From Rhizoclosmatium globosum (lineage: Eukaryota; Chytridiomycota; Chytridiomycetes; Chytridiales; Chytriomycetaceae): 64,000 nt of DNA. The stretch lies in NCBI GenBank assembly GCA_002104985.1, contig MCGO01000008.1:682001-746000 (forward strand). Direction: 5' to 3'. A program made the translations under genes and the position numbers. A model generated the notes under the pieces. It made no database searches, was not told where the DNA came from, and saw only the letters and a list, made by a program, of their open reading frames with translations. This document shows positions 51,143-62,100 of this stretch, one piece after another (within the stretch, counting starts at the first letter, position 1; each line of letters begins with the position of its first letter).

Positions 51143-51283
51143 GCAGTGTTCATATTTCATTGATTGAATTGCTACATTTTGGATACTAATAAGATATATA
51201 TAACATTGATACTTATTTTGTTAGATTTGCAACAACATATGTATGGCGAACCTGTGGCAGAACAGCTTTCGTTGCCGCACATA

Positions 51284-51526
51284 TCACAATATTAGGATTC
51301 GAATAATAATGGACCTGGAATACCAAAAGCAATTGCGACGATCGTCAACAAGAACAGGAGTATTATATACGTGAGAGTGATAATGAAGTACAGAGTTATT
51401 GTCCAAAGCAATTCTGTAGGTGGTGCCAAACACCCACCACCATAGTGGGTGTTGTGGAATATGAGGAAAGTGGTCTGGGATTACCGACCTTGGGGAATCA
51501 AAAAGCTTATATTTGATGATAAACAT
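51284..51526 (-). pseudogene. Relic of a fourth esterase gene (N-terminal part only)
   Basis: On the minus strand FDSPRSVIPDHFPHIPQHPL is followed, after a frame shift, by LLWTITLYFIITLTYIILL and IAFGIPGP, then a stop. This matches the N-terminal anchor region of the three neighbouring esterases, where FASPRSVLPEYFPHVPQAPL and IAFGIPGPRPSW occur in the same order. The catalytic domain is absent. The fragment sits between copies 1 and 2, so the cluster once had at least four members. Confidence 0.75.
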
Positions 51527-51593
51527 TTTAAATGATAAGGATTGTTGAACAAATCTTGTAACGGTATTGAGCTTTAACGAGGTTCAGTTGAAA

Positions 51594-53039
51594 TTAAATG
51601 GCAGACTCGAAACCTCTTCTCCTTGATTCTTCCTTTGACAGTTTCAACATCTCGTCACTTCCGTGCAAAAATCTCGTGAAAGTATCAAGAACCAACCCCA
51701 CAGCCCTCCCCTTAACGAACTTCCCAATTTCATCAATGGCCTCCTGACCAACACCCCCAGGAAACATTTGCCAGACATGGAAACAGTCCTTCCAAATTTG
51801 CAGCTCAACAGAAGGTCCGCGTTTACTCTTTGCAATGGCCCCAAAAAGGTACAACGAATCGTCCATAAGCACTTCAGCATCTCCAACTTGAATCAAAAGC
51901 CGTGGAACGCCACTGAAATCTGTCTGAAAACACGGAGACAGAATTGGATGCGTATCGGGAAATTCTGGTCCTGCATATTCGCTCTTACTAAAGCCATAGC
52001 CAGTGCGGTCAAAGGACAGTAAATCTGATTCGAAATTGAGATGCATTGACGGATTTTCTATCATTCTTATGTCGGTGTTTGGGGAAAGGAGAACTCCTGA
52101 GTTTGGAGTTGGAATATTGAGACGAGGGAGAAGGAGTAATGTTTCGAGAGCGAGACAGCCACCAGAGGAATCTCCCATTATCGTGATTTGAGAAGGCTTA
52201 AAAGGCGATGATGATGTGGGGTTTGTAAAAAATGCAGCGGAGCAAGGAACAGAGAGCGAGGTTTCAACAAGTGTTTGGTAAGTCTGGATAGATTGGAAGA
52301 GGGAAACTGGAAACATTGCTTCAGGGGCTAATGTATATTCAATAACAAGGACTGGACCGTTTATGGATTTGCTTATGTTGGCGACAAGGTGACGATGAGA
52401 TTTTCTTGAACCAGCCTAATAATGAAATAAGTCATCATTTTAGAAATTATCGCGACTAAATACATACCCGCCATGTAAAAAAATAGCTAAATGGCTTTCT
52501 TCTTTAAGCTTAACTTCAACATCCCAATGAATAACCCATTCGCCTTTTATCATACTTTTATCAGAATACTTTCGAATACGACATGTGTTATGAGGTTCCA
52601 TATTTGAATCAGCTGTCACGCACTGCCACACTTGGTCCCAAAGTATATTGTTGTCCATAGAAATGTCAATGTCCTCTACGTAGGCGCTACAGAGCCAAGC
52701 AGGAATCGACAATGCAGAAGCCATTCGCATAACGGTATATGAGTGTCGAGATTGTAGGGGAATAGCTGTTGTCATTGCCTTCACGACGGCATGTATGATC
52801 CTGGTCGTAATCGACCAAGAGGGCCTGGGACCAGGAATACCAAATGCAATAGTAATTACCACTTCGACAAAGATATAGAGTAGATACAAGAGAGTTATAA
52901 TTAAGAACAGCGGAAACGGACAAGCATGAGCGACTATCCAAAGTAAGTCTGATGGAAGAGGAGCTTGTGGTACATGAGGGAAGTACTCCGGGAGCACAGA
53001 GCGAGGAGAAGCAAAGAGCATTGACATGAGGTTGAACAT
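51594..53039 (-). CDS. Membrane-anchored alpha/beta hydrolase (HSL/AADAC-like esterase), copy 2
   Basis: Exon 1 (53039 to about 52467) carries LFASPRSVLPEYFPHVPQ, a TM helix (FLIITLLYLLYIFVEVVITIAF), GIPGPRPSW and, at its end, LAIFLHGG. After an intron of about 50 nt comes SRKSHRHLVANISKSINGPVLVIEYTLAPEAMFP. The nucleophile is in GDSSGGCLALE, the acid in LLIQVGDAEVLMDD and the histidine in WKDCFHVW. All triad residues are present and the frame is open. It is closer in sequence to copies 1 and 3 than to any other protein in this window, so it belongs to the same local expansion. The enzyme should act at a membrane surface with its catalytic domain on one side of the anchor; orientation is unknown. 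Confidence 0.85.
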
Positions 53040-53247
53040 TGTAGTGTGTATGGATAGAATTGAGGCGAAATTGGAGGGAAAGGATCCTTGGATATTGGAT
53101 GGAGATCGGAATAAGACTGTGGCTTCTCATCCTGGAAGAACATGATAAAACAAGTTGTCTCCCTTCCAGTAAGAATGAAAGTTTTGATATTTATGAAAAT
53201 GCTTATTAAGTGTTGATTGCAAACGATACAAATATATGAGGCCAAAA

Positions 53248-54730
53248 TTAAATACTCCAAGCTCTCTCCAACCTCCTCCGCCTTCTCCCTTCCTCCCCAA
53301 CACACTGCTCCCATCCTTTCACATTCTTATGAACAAACCTCGAAAACATATTCCCAGATGAATCCCCCTCGTCCAAGGCTCTCTCCCTCCTCACAAACTC
53401 ACCAACTTTTAGAATAGCCTCTTTCGCGGCAACCCCCGGAAACGCCTGCCAAACGTGAAAGCAATCCTTCCAAATTTGCATCTCAACTTCACAACCAGCT
53501 CCTCCCCGTTGCTTCACCCCTTCAAACAGCCGCACGGAATCACCGAGTAAAATTTCTGCGTCTCCAACCTGTATCAGTACCTTCACACCTGATAGGGCAC
53601 TGAAATCGGTCGTAAAGCAGGGAGATACTAATGGGTGCGTGATTGGGAAGTCGGTGTACAAATGTTTTCCATATGTGTATCCAACAGAATCAAAGGCAAG
53701 GATGTCTGAGGCAAGGTTTGGAGAGATAATTGCTTGCGACATTGAGATATCGGTGTGTGGGGAGAGGAAGACGACGGAGGAAGGTGGGGGTAAGTTTGTG
53801 TGAGGGAGGAGTAGGAGGGTTTGGAGGGCGAGGCAGCCTCCTGAGGAGTCGCCTATGATTGTGATTTGGGAGTGTTTGAAAGTGTAGGATGAGGAAGGGT
53901 TTGTAAAGAAGACGTGTGAGGTTGGGATGATGCTTTTAGTGGTTGCTGTTGGCCCTTGTATGAGGGATTGGTATGCTTTGAGGGACTGGTAGATGGCAGT
54001 TGGGAACAATGCTTCCGGAGAAACTGTATAGTCGATAGCGAGGATCGGGCATTTGATTGACTTGCTTAGCGCTGATATGAGGCCGCGGTGGGATCCTGGG
54101 GAACCCATCATGTGGGCACTAAGTCATACAATGTTAATACATGACTACACATTGAGATGCAAGGAATTTCACTCACCCGCCATGTAAGTAGAGAACAATA
54201 TGACTCTCCTCCATTGATTTTGGTTTGACGTCATAATGCATGACCCATTCGCCCTTGATAAATTCCGTATTGGAATATTTGACAGGACAAGAAGTTCCAG
54301 CCACAAAAAGCCACACTTTGTCCCAAAGACTAGAATCCAGCATGGATATATTTACAGTCTCGACGCGAGCTCGAACAAGGAAGGAGGGTATTGGTATGGT
54401 TGTGAAGATGCGGCAAAGTAGGTATGTATGGCGGGCCTGAGGAGGAATCACTTCCGTCATAGATTGCACAAATGAATGAATCAATCGCGTTGATATAGTC
54501 CAAGAGGGTCGTATGGCTGAAGTTCCAGACAGAATGGCGAAAATGGCTGCAAGGAGGCGATACAATAGAAAGGCAGCGGCTATAATGAAAAAGAGCGGCA
54601 GAGGGCATGCATGAGCCACTTTCCACAATAATTTAGTTGGAAGAGGGGATGGCGGCACATGGTTGAAGTAGAATGGAACGATGGACCGCGGGGATGCAAA
54701 GAAGAATGAGCCCAGTACAAGAAGAAGCAT
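53248..54730 (-). CDS. Membrane-anchored alpha/beta hydrolase (HSL/AADAC-like esterase), copy 3
   Basis: Two exons are joined over an intron of about 60 nt (54173-54115). The first has FFFASPRSIVPFYFNHVPPSPLP, a TM helix (LFFIIAAAFLLYRLLAAIFAIL), SAIRPSW and IVLYLHGG. The second begins at the GSPGSHRGLISALSKS block, with the nucleophile GDSSGGCLALQ, the acid VLIQVGDAEILLGD and the histidine WKDCFHVWQAF. The reading frame is intact. In-frame Met codons lie at 54793, 54760 and 54730; the last is chosen because it aligns with the starts of copies 1 and 2. The upstream Met would leave only 15 bp to the divergent ABHD11-like gene. Confidence 0.84.
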
Positions 54731-54808
54731 TTGGGAGTTATTCAATTGGGTTCCTTGCATCTTTATCGCCGATTGCCGTTCTGAACCAGCCACACTTCTT
54801 GTTGGTCC

Positions 54809-55763
54809 TTGTTGAACACCAAATCACGAATGAGTACCCCGCTCCGCCACACCGTGTTCCGATCACCATCGCAGCAGCCAAGACGCGCCAAGCCACCGGT
54901 GCTGCTTCTCCACGGCTTCCTCGGGCGCAGCGAACAGTGGCGCCGCCTGGGCCCGTCGTTCGCCACAACGTTTGGCGCCGACGTTCTCGCGCCGGATCTC
55001 AGAAACCACGGCGCGTCGCCACACACAAATGTGCACACGCTCGACTTGGTTGCCTCTGACGTGGCGGCACTTGCGTCGCGCCATTTGGTTGAGGCCAACT
55101 CGAACGAGGATTCGAAACCAGGCAGCAACTTCGCACTCATCGGTCACTCGCACGGTGGAAAGACTGCGATGCATTTGGCTCTGTCAATGCCAACTCGCGT
55201 CCACCGACTTGTTGTCGTCGATACAACTCCTGCAACATACAGCCTCGGCGCCTTCAAATCCTACTTTGCCGCTATGAACAAAATCCAGGGAAGTCGCGTC
55301 CAGTCATATTCAGAGGCCGATGGAATAATGCAGGAAACGGTAAAGGACAGGGACGTCCGAAGGTTTCTGCTGGCAAACTTGGTTCATGCAACAAATGACA
55401 AGAAGCATATGCACTTTTGCGTGAATCTGCCCGTCTTAGAAAAAGCACTGACTCATCCAGATCCTTTTTTAAGTTGAGTTGGTTTGCTGCTGAAGGTCGT
55501 CTTATGCTAATTGTACAACGGCAGGTACTGCTGGATTTCCATTCCACCCACCCTCTGCTACATACGACAAACCGTGTCTCTTTATTCGGGGAACGCGATC
55601 AGATTTTATCAAAGGGGACCGAGAGGCTTTAGTACGACAACGTTTTCCCAATGCCGAAATCGTTGATGTTGAAACCGGTCATTGGGTGCATCATGAGAAG
55701 CCGCGTGAATTTATGGATATAGTTGTCAAATGGTGGAAGGATATGGATGAACGAGGAGTATAA
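54809..55763 (+). CDS. ABHD11-like alpha/beta hydrolase, probably mitochondrial
   Basis: The N terminus is basic and Ser/Pro-rich (RHTVFRSPSQQPRRAKPP), like a targeting peptide, and leads into VLLLHGFLGRSEQWRRLG. Then come DVLAPDLRNHGASPHT, the nucleophile elbow IGHSHGGKTAMHLAL near 55135, and VDTTPATYSLG. An intron of about 50 nt (around 55474-55525) joins to the final exon with DKPCLFIRGTRSDFI (acid) and VETGHWVHHEKP (histidine). ABHD11 protects or hydrolyses lipoyl-linked groups in mitochondria, and yeast Imo32-type relatives are mitochondrial; both are family knowledge. An alternative start lies at 54830. The stop is TAA at 55761-55763, with AATAAA near 55898. Confidence 0.85.
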
Positions 55764-55931
55764 ACTCATCTTTGGGTTTTCCTTTCTTCTCCCTTCTCAC
55801 ACCCCCAGCCTCGTTATATAAAGGCTATACAGTAAAAATGCAGTAAAATCCTCTTAAACATCGCTTTCGTTGGAGCGAAACGTCGTATTCAAGCCAAATA
55901 AAAAATGTTGATAATCCAAAAAACTCGCTTT

Positions 55932-55936
55932 CAAAG
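55932..55936. repeat. Target-site duplication CAAAG, left copy
   Basis: The five bases CAAAG directly before the 5' LTR recur at 61466-61470 directly after the 3' LTR, as expected for retrotransposon integration. Confidence 0.85.
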
Positions 55937-56155
55937 TGTAACGGAATATGCTCCAATTCCCCTTCCGACTCTTTCCGGCTCCTTCGGAATCTACCGGCTC
56001 TTATCTTCTCATTTCAAATTGACAACACACAATTTACCTTTCTTTTCTAGAACATTCTTTACTTTATTTACGACTATATAAGCAGTTCCTTTTTCATATC
56101 AATACAATAGAATCTTCTTCCGTTATCTTCCGCAATCCGACCCTATTCCCTATCA
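55937..56155 (+). repeat. 5' LTR, 219 bp
   Basis: It starts TGTAACGG and ends CCCTATCA (TG..CA ends). It matches 61247-61465 base for base as far as I can read. A TATATAAG box lies at 56075-56082 inside it and should drive the element's transcript. Confidence 0.93.
56075..56082 (+). promoter_or_regulatory. TATA box of the LTR promoter
   Basis: TATATAAG lies 75 bp before the 5' LTR end, the expected place for a U3 promoter. Confidence 0.6.
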
Positions 56156-56157
56156 TT

Positions 56158-56172
56158 TGGTAGCACCGGAGG
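56158..56172 (+). other. Primer-binding site, initiator tRNA-Met type
   Basis: TGGTAGCACCGGAGG begins two bases after the 5' LTR. It would pair with a tRNA 3' end reading GCTACCA, the ending typical of eukaryotic initiator tRNA-Met, as used by Ty1 and Ty3 elements. The host tRNA itself is not in this window. Confidence 0.65.
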
Positions 56173-56208
56173 TTTCCCTTATTACAAGACTACCTCCCAC
56201 GATCCGTA

Positions 56209-57566
56209 ATGTCCTCTGCTTCTTCTGACTACGACACTGAGATGTCCCCACGTGTTACTCCTCAAGCTACAGCACATTCCATCGACGCTGTCCCGTCTGC
56301 TGTGCCACCAACAACTGCTCCACAACTGAACGACCTACTCCAGGCCTACCACGAACTCCGTGAAACCAACCGCTTCCTCATGCAAGAACTTGAGGCCCTC
56401 CGTCGTTCCACTGCTGCTACTCCAGTTTACTCTGTTCCTGTCCAACCAGCCCAACCTCCTTTCCAGCCACAACCAGCTCCGTTGAATGTTCCTCAATCTG
56501 TTAATGCTGTTAGAAGTCTTCCCGATTTCAAGATGCCCTCAGTTAAACCACTCATCTTTAACGGTAACATCAAGAACAAGCCAGCCCACGAGCTCCAGAA
56601 CTACCTCGACGATTATCTTGACCGCTCTCTTGAGATCTGCCGTCTCTACAATTTTGCTCCGTCAGTTTCCACTGTTACTCATATTGGACAGCCAACTTAC
56701 GTCCAATTTACTGCTTCGGGACTCACTGAACATGCTCGTATTTCCTGGCGACGTCTACCTGAAACAGAAAGGATTACTATGACTTGGGAACGCTACTGCT
56801 CTTGGATCCAGACTACCTTCGGTTCCCAGCTTACCCTCACTCAAGCCATTGAGGCCATGGAAAACCTCAATCAATCCAAGTCCGCTACGCTCTACTCCGC
56901 CCAGTTCAACGAACTCATCTCCGCTATTGCCGCTGCTGGTGTTACCTACGACGTCAAGCACCTTTGCGTCAAGTATCTCCAAGGCTTGAAGCTCCATCTC
57001 CGTACCATGCCCGAACTGTTCCGTATCACCGACAACCTCGATCGACTCCAACAAGAGGCTGAAAAGCTTGACGACCTAATGTTCCGCCACGGTAAACGAA
57101 CCAGCAACAACGGTAACAACAACGCTCACCAGAAATCTCCTCGTCAATACGGTAATTTTCCTCGCCGCTCCTCCATGCCGTCGTTTCAGTCCTCGTTTCC
57201 CAACGCTTCGCCGATGACCCGATGGACCTCACCAACACTCAACAGTTCCAGCGTCCTCCATCTCGATTTCGTCGCCTCAGTCCCGAAGAAAAGGCCCTCT
57301 ACCGCTCCAAAGGTTGGTGTACCTATTGCCAGTCCAAACACCACGACACCGACCACTGTCAGAAGCTGCAAGAACGTCAGAAACAAGGTGACCTTCAACA
57401 ACGTACCAATAATCTTGAACGACGTTCCGATCGCTCCTCCAACGCCAACTCCAGTTCCAGCCGCTCCCGTTCGCAGTCCAAGCCACGTGCCCGTCTCAAC
57501 GCCACCACTCAAGTCCAATCCGACGACGAGCCCACCGTTGAAAACAGCTCCGCCGCCCAGCACTAA
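56209..57566 (+). CDS. Retrotransposon Gag with CCHC zinc knuckle
   Basis: The ATG at 56209 opens a Gag-like frame: a coiled segment (LNDLLQAYHELRETNRFLMQELEAL), then the capsid-type region with LTEHARISWRRLPE, YCSWIQTTFGSQLTLTQAIEAM and YLQGLKLHLRTMPELF. Beyond about 57200 the recognisable Gag continues in another frame as DDPMDLTNTQQFQRP and SKGWCTYCQSKHHDTDHC, a perfect C-x2-C-x4-H-x4-C knuckle, ending at TAA 57564-57566. One added C in the CCC at about 57195 would join the two parts. Gag packages the element RNA into virus-like particles. The knuckle frame overlaps the open Pol frame for more than 300 bp. Confidence 0.8.
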
Positions 57567-60500
57567 TCGCTTTTCGCCGCTCCTTTTCGACGAACCGCCT
57601 GACTCTTTGACGCCACCTGACCCTGCTTTTCTGTCTCAAATTATGGATGAATTGAATGAAACCCACGAACCTCTCTATTCCGTCAAGGCCCACCATTCCA
57701 ACCGCTTTACCAACAAGCCCGGCCTTCTTATTTGCCAAGCCACTGCCAACGGCTCTCCAGTCTCCGTCCTTATCGATTCCGGCGCCTTTCCCAGCTTTAT
57801 CCGTGCCGACCTTCCGTTCCTGAAAGACCTTCCTCTTGCGTCCCAAGACTGCAAAATCAAGTTAGCTGACAAGTCTATTGTTCAAGGACAACGTACCGTC
57901 CCTATTGACCTCCAGATCCACGGCACCGACTTCCACGATTCCAGACCTTTCACCGCCGTTCCAGATCTTGCTTACGACATCATCCTAGGCAAAGATTGGT
58001 TAAATGATTATAATCCTGATATTGACTGGCCTACCAATACGATTACTATTGGCCCTCACCAATGGTCATGCACGCTTCCACGTCCGATTCCTGAATTGCT
58101 TTCTGTTAGCCAGTTCTGTTCTTTGCTCAAGAAACTCACCGCTGAAGACTTTCTTGGTCTTGTTATCGCCAAGCCCATCGACGATCCAAATGCCGACGCC
58201 TCTTTCAAGCCTACTACTGCTTCCAGTGACGACGCCGATGCCATTGCACGCTCCAAGTTATCTCCCGAAGTCCTTGCTATTATTGATAAGTATCCCGAAG
58301 TCTTTTCACCATATGAAGGCTTACCTCCAGTCCGTCCGACCGACATGCGTATTGATACCGATCCTGCCGCCGACAAGAACCCGCCACACCGTCCTATCTA
58401 TCCTATGAATGAAGAGGAACTTAGAACCCTCCAAGAAGAAATCGCTTACCTTCTCAAGCACGGCCGCATCCGCAATTCCATATCTCCATACGGCGCTCCT
58501 ATCTTCTTCGTGAAACAGAAAGACAAGTTACGTTTAGTATTCGATTACCGCGCCCTCAACAAGCTTACTGTCAAGAACCGTGCTCCTCTTCCAAGTATCC
58601 TCGAGTCCCTTGATCGCCTCGTCCGCGCCCGCTACTACTCCAAGCTCGACCTCGCTTCTGGCTACCACCAGTTCCGTATCCATGAAGCCGACATCCACAA
58701 GACTGCTTTCCGCACCAAATACGGCCATTTCGAATGGGTTGTTATTCCCTTTGGCCTCGCCAACGCTCCTGCTGTTTTCCAAAGTACGCTTAATTCGATT
58801 TTCCGAGACTTTATAGACCTGTTCCTCACCGTGTATATCGACGACCTTCTCATCTTCTCCGAGACCCTTGAAGACCATTACCGCCATATTGACCTTGTCC
58901 TCCAGCGCCTAAAAGAAAACAAGTTACATGCACGATTACGAAAATGCTCGTTCCTCAAAGAAGAGCTTGATTACCTCGGTTACTACATCTCCAAGGGTTC
59001 CATCTCCGTCCTTCCGTCCCGCACGTCTGCCATCGCCGACTTCGAAGAACCAACGTCCTACTCCGAGCTCCGCAGTTTCCTCGGACTTGCCAATACCGTC
59101 CACCGCTTTGTTCACCGCCACGCCGCGCTCCTAGCTCCGTTATCCGATCTCCTCCGCGACCACAAGACAGTTCCATTCGAGTCTAAATGGAATGATTTAG
59201 CCCGCTCTCAGTTCAAGAAAGTGAAAGAAACGCTTACCAAGCCCGACATGCTTGCGATGTTCGATCCGTCCAAGCCCATCCATCTCTACACCGATTGGTC
59301 CGAACGCGCCCTCTCCGGTTACATCGCTCAGCCCGACGACAAGAAGATCGACCAGCCGATTGCCTATTTTTCAAGAAAATGTAAGCCCGAAGAATCTAAA
59401 TACCATCCTTATATGGGAGAAATCCTCGCTCTCGTCGAATCGCTACGCCATTTCCGAAACTACATCTATGGCTCCAACCAAGTCTACGCTTTTACCGACC
59501 ACCAGTCGCTCCGCCACATCCTGTCCCAGCCCAAGCTCCGCCCTGTCCACCATCGTTGGCTCGCTGACATCCTTTCGTACGATTTCCAGATCCAGTGGAC
59601 ACCGGGGGAGTGGAATACTGTTGCTGACGCTCTCTCCCGCCGTCGCTTCGCTCTTGAAGCCTCTGTCCAAGTCAACCTCACTCCAAACGCCACTCATTCC
59701 ACGTTCCAGCTTCCCGAAGTCCTCCATCTCAACACGACCCAGCTCCAAGTCACCGACGACATCCTCGCTGACATCAAAGATATGAACACGACCGATCCTC
59801 AATTCCTCGAAATCACCCAGTTCCTCATTGATCCGAATGATCCCGAAACCTTCGACAACGACCGTTCCAAGGCTCCAAAGCACCTTATTGCCCAACTCTC
59901 TCGCTACAAGCTCCAAGACGGCCTCCTCTACTACACTGACAAGACCCATTCCCGACTCTACGTCCCAGCTCCGCTTCGCAACTCGCTCATCACCAAGGCT
60001 CATTCCTACGGTCCCGCTATCCACAACAACTGGGAACGCACCTCTGAACGTCTCACTCGCTACTTCCATTGGCCCAAGATCCACAACGACGTCCAACGAT
60101 TTGTCCAGACCTGTGATAGTTGTCAGCGATACAAGATTGCACGACGCTTACCTTATGGTTTACTCCAGCCTCACGACGTTCCACCGCATCCTTGGCATAC
60201 TTGTTCTATGGATTTCGTAACTAAACTTCCTGTTAGTAAATCAGGTCACGACGCTATCATGGTAGTTGTAGACTCCGGCACCAAACGCACTCGCATCATC
60301 CCCTGCAAAACCACCGCCACCGCCCGAGACGTTGCTCAACTATTCGAGACCCACATCTTCGCTCACCACGGCATCCCTCTCCACTTTATCTCCGACCGAG
60401 ATTCCAAATTCATGTCGTCCTTCTGGCAAGAACTCTGTCGCTCGCTCAAGATCAAGTTGACCATCGCCACCACCGCCCATCCTCAGACCGACGGCCAGAC

Positions 60501-61217
60501 CGAACAGAAGAACGACTGGATTATATCCTCGCTACGTCAGTTCGTCAACTACGCTCAAGACGACTGGGATCAACACCTCGCCAAAGTCGAGTTTGGCATT
60601 AACGACACTATCAACTCCTCCACCGGTTACACTCCCTTCTTCCTCGAATACGGTCGCCATCCTCGTCGCTCATCAACATCAACCTCTCCGTCGATACTCC
60701 GCTCTCACTTCGCGACCTTCGTGCCACGTACCAATCGTCAAGGACAACGTTCGTGACGCTCAAGACCGCCAAGCCGTCATCGCCAATCGCCGTCGACTTC
60801 AATCGCCATTCCAAGTAGGAGACCTAGTATTGGTTTCGTTAAAGGATTTTAAGCCACCCAACTTACGTCAACGTCCCTCCGAGAAGCTCTCCGACCAGTA
60901 CTCCGGTCCATACAAGATCCTCGAACTCATCGGTCCCGCTCCTCCTGTCGCCTCGACATCCCGTCCGATTGGGGTGTTCATCCAGTTTTCCATCCTGAGA
61001 AACTTCGCCCCTACTATTTTGACCAAGCAAAGCATCCCCTTGATGCGCAGCCCATTCAAGTTCGATCAATTGAAAGGGTTCTCCATTCGCGAATTCTCGA
61101 TGGTAAACAACAAGTTCTTATTAAATGGAAAGACCACCACCCAGTATTTAATTGCTGGCTCGACGCAACACCAAGCCTCCTCCAACGAATCAAGAACGAT
61201 CAAGAATTGTCGCAATA
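57567..61217 (+). CDS. Retrotransposon Pol (protease, RT, RNase H, integrase, chromodomain-like tail)
   Basis: The domains are in order. Protease has VLIDSGAFPSFI (near 57770). Reverse transcriptase has LRLVFDYRALNKLT, KLDLASGYHQFRI, FGLANAPAVFQS and the catalytic VYIDDLLIFSE (near 58835). RNase H has LYTDWSERALSGYI and AFTDHQSLRHIL. Integrase has CDSCQRYK, MDFVTKLP, FISDRDSKF and HPQTDGQTEQKN, supplying the D-D-E triad. It ends with DQYSGPYKILEL and a chromodomain-like segment (RILDGKQQVLIKWKDHH). The frame changes near 60670, 60735 and 60950, each solved by one added base, and it ends at TAA 61215-61217. Pol is in the +1 frame relative to the zinc-knuckle frame. The start given is the first base after the gag stop; the true junction is unknown. 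Confidence 0.88.
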
Positions 61218-61237
61218 ATTTTCATCGCTACGCTCTT

Positions 61238-61246
61238 GGAGGCGGG
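61238..61246 (+). other. Polypurine tract
   Basis: GGAGGCGGG directly precedes the 3' LTR and is the expected plus-strand primer. One C interrupts it. Confidence 0.6.
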
Positions 61247-61465
61247 TGTAACGGAATATGCTCCAATTCCCCTTCCGACTCTTTCCGGCTCCTTCGGAAT
61301 CTACCGGCTCTTATCTTCTCATTTCAAATTGACAACACACAATTTACCTTTCTTTTCTAGAACATTCTTTACTTTATTTACGACTATATAAGCAGTTCCT
61401 TTTTCATATCAATACAATAGAATCTTCTTCCGTTATCTTCCGCAATCCGACCCTATTCCCTATCA
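61247..61465 (+). repeat. 3' LTR, 219 bp
   Basis: It is identical to the 5' LTR over the full length as read, which implies little time since insertion. It is followed by CAAAG, the second copy of the target duplication (61466-61470). Confidence 0.93.
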
Positions 61466-61474
61466 CAAAGCAGA

Positions 61475-61546
61475 TCCCATATAGTCCAACGGTCAGGATT
61501 CCGCCCTTTCACGGCGGCGGTCGGGGTTCGATTCCCCGTATGGGAG
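61475..61546 (+). tRNA. trnE(UUC): tRNA-Glu (anticodon TTC)
   Basis: The 72 bases fold as a standard tRNA. The acceptor stem is TCCCATA with TATGGGA, discriminator G. The D arm begins GTCC, the anticodon stem is CCGCC/GGCGG around the loop CTTTCAC with anticodon TTC, and the T arm is GGGG-TTCGATT-CCCC. The A and B boxes are present (TAGTCCAACGG and GGTTCGATTCC). No intron is present. A T5 run 6 bp downstream should stop RNA polymerase III. The Ty3/Gypsy element sits 9 bp upstream, so the tRNA's 5' flank is now LTR sequence. Confidence 0.95.
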
Positions 61547-61551
61547 CACGC

Positions 61552-61556
61552 TTTTT
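61552..61556 (+). terminator. RNA polymerase III terminator
   Basis: TTTTT follows the tRNA-Glu 3' end by five bases. Confidence 0.7.
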
Positions 61557-62100
61557 AGGGCGGCGGCTGGAACTTTGGACGGCTGGATTGAGGTCGTCGA
61601 GGATTCTTTCCATCCTCTCCCCTCTTTGACACACTTCTTCACAATCTGTGCTTTGTTCTTGTATTTAATTCTTGAAATTTGTTGAAGTTGAAGAACGTGT
61701 GCGGCTGGCTTCTCAACATGAGTGTCATGATAAACAAATGATGTCTGAATCCAAGGCAAACCCAAGTTACCTTTCTTCTTACGACATGAAAATAACCTTC
61801 ATTAATTTTGGACTCAGATAACGAAAGTAACGCGAAGCAACCAAAAAAAACGAAGCCCTTTTATCGATTTATACAGTCACCGTATGAATGAAAATCATCA
61901 CCTGCCCATATGTCGTCAACTTCAAGCTCATACTTAATTATAATGCCAATAAAAGTATACTGTGTTGTTTATTTCACATTCAAAGATAAAACGGGATAAC
62001 TGAAATCCGAAGAAGAAAAAAGGTATAGTAAATGTATAAATGTAGTATATGTCACAGTATCAGCAAAGCTGTCTAACCTGCACACTGTATGTTGTAGAAT
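61557..62100. other. Intergenic stretch after the tRNA
   Basis: It is AT-rich and contains the likely 3' UTR and poly(A) region of the mucin-like gene on the minus strand. A 90-codon minus-strand frame overlaps the tRNA and is not credible. Nothing else was recognised. Confidence 0.4.

Larger units (their letters stand above)
55937..61465 (+). mobile_element. Full-length Ty3/Gypsy (chromovirus) LTR retrotransposon
   Basis: The element is 5.5 kb, bounded by identical 219-bp direct LTRs that start TGTAAC and end TATCA. It is flanked by the 5-bp duplication CAAAG. Internal parts are in Ty3/Gypsy order: tRNA primer-binding site, gag with a CCHC knuckle, protease, reverse transcriptase, RNase H, integrase with a GPY/F module and a chromodomain-like tail, then a purine-rich tract. 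LTR identity over the full length implies recent insertion. It lies 9 bp before a tRNA-Glu gene in the same orientation. Four single-base gaps in coding sequence are probably assembly errors. Confidence 0.95.
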
